This document shows, piece after piece, positions 4,993 to 5,150 of a DNA stretch of 5,150 nucleotides. The DNA comes from Clostridiales bacterium. GTDB taxonomy: Bacteria > Bacillota > Clostridia > Caldicoprobacterales > DTU083. The translations under genes were made by a program, and so were the position numbers. The DNA is taken from positions 1 through 5,150 of the forward strand of contig JAAZEK010000487.1 in assembly GCA_012512335.1 (NCBI GenBank). The letters run 5' to 3'. Numbering within the stretch: the first letter of the stretch is position 1; each line of letters opens with the position of its first letter. The notes under the pieces are model-generated. The model worked only from the letters and a program-made list of their open reading frames with translations, searched no databases and had not been told where the DNA came from.

Positions 4993-5150
4993 ACAAATGC
5001 CTCCCTAACTTAGAATATTGAGTTATATTAAGGTCGCGTGAACAAATTGAAAGTAATAAAACGAGTTATGTATGGTCGGTGTAGTTTTGAAACTTTACGA
5101 ATAAAAACTCTCCAATTTGAATAGATTCAACTAATTTTGGAAAGAACCAA

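Larger units (their letters stand above)
3801..5007 (-). mobile_element. Remnant of an insertion sequence with two ORFs, 3' end missing
   Basis: Two minus-strand ORFs in the same order, a zinc-finger DUF6431-like protein and then a helix-turn-helix transposase, look like one IS element reading towards the flagellin gene. The catalytic part of the transposase and the distal IS end are absent, so it is probably non-autonomous or dead. The 217-base gap between the two ORFs (4248-4464) is A-rich on the plus strand and has no ORF of its own. I could not identify terminal inverted repeats or target duplications, so the outer boundary near 5007 is only the start of the first ORF. The IS family is not assigned. 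Confidence 0.55.

Overview
The window looks like a flagellar late-gene cluster from an anaerobic, AT-rich Firmicute, most likely class Clostridia. The order flgL - DUF6470 (yviE-like) - fliW - csrA - flagellin is the Bacillus/Clostridium arrangement. The flagellin is short, and its upstream promoter has the spacing and motifs of a sigma-28 (SigD/FliA) promoter. The species cannot be named from the sequence alone.

Layout, left to right. Positions 1-575 hold the 3' end of flgL (hook-filament junction protein). Positions 704-1258 encode a DUF6470/YviE-like protein. fliW (1440-2039) carries an unusual charged C-terminal tail, and csrA (2048-2269) follows it with its ribosome binding site (RBS) inside the end of fliW. 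A strong terminator follows csrA; its 3' arm is reused as the -35 element of the flagellin promoter. The flagellin leader carries a textbook CsrA hairpin (GGA in an AUGGAU loop) and a GGA-rich Shine-Dalgarno (SD) sequence. FliW, CsrA and flagellin therefore form the known partner-switch circuit: flagellin binds FliW, FliW binds CsrA, and CsrA represses flagellin translation.

The main discovery is at the 3' end of the flagellin gene. The reading frame ends normally with ...PQGVLQLLR and a stop at 3336-3338. About 350 bases later a second, in-frame copy of the flagellin C-terminus (QANQAPQGVLQLLR, stop) appears at 3688-3732, followed at once by the real terminator (3767-3802). The DNA between is a compact group I intron of IA type. 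I could place P2, P3, P4, P5, P6, P7, P7.1/P7.2, P8, P9 and P9.0, with omega-G at 3687; P1 is less certain. The intron's own 5' part therefore encodes a complete alternative flagellin tail. Unspliced mRNA gives a normal flagellin, and spliced mRNA gives a flagellin ending in exon 2. The last nine codons of the two tails specify the same residues but differ at seven bases, all synonymous, which suggests both tails are under selection.

Right part. From about 3801 to 5000 the minus strand carries a degraded insertion sequence: a zinc-finger DUF6431-like ORF with an apparent AUU start (4465-4992), then a helix-turn-helix transposase N-terminus (3801-4247) that lacks its catalytic domain and ends against the flagellin terminator. 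In 5008-5150 I see no gene.
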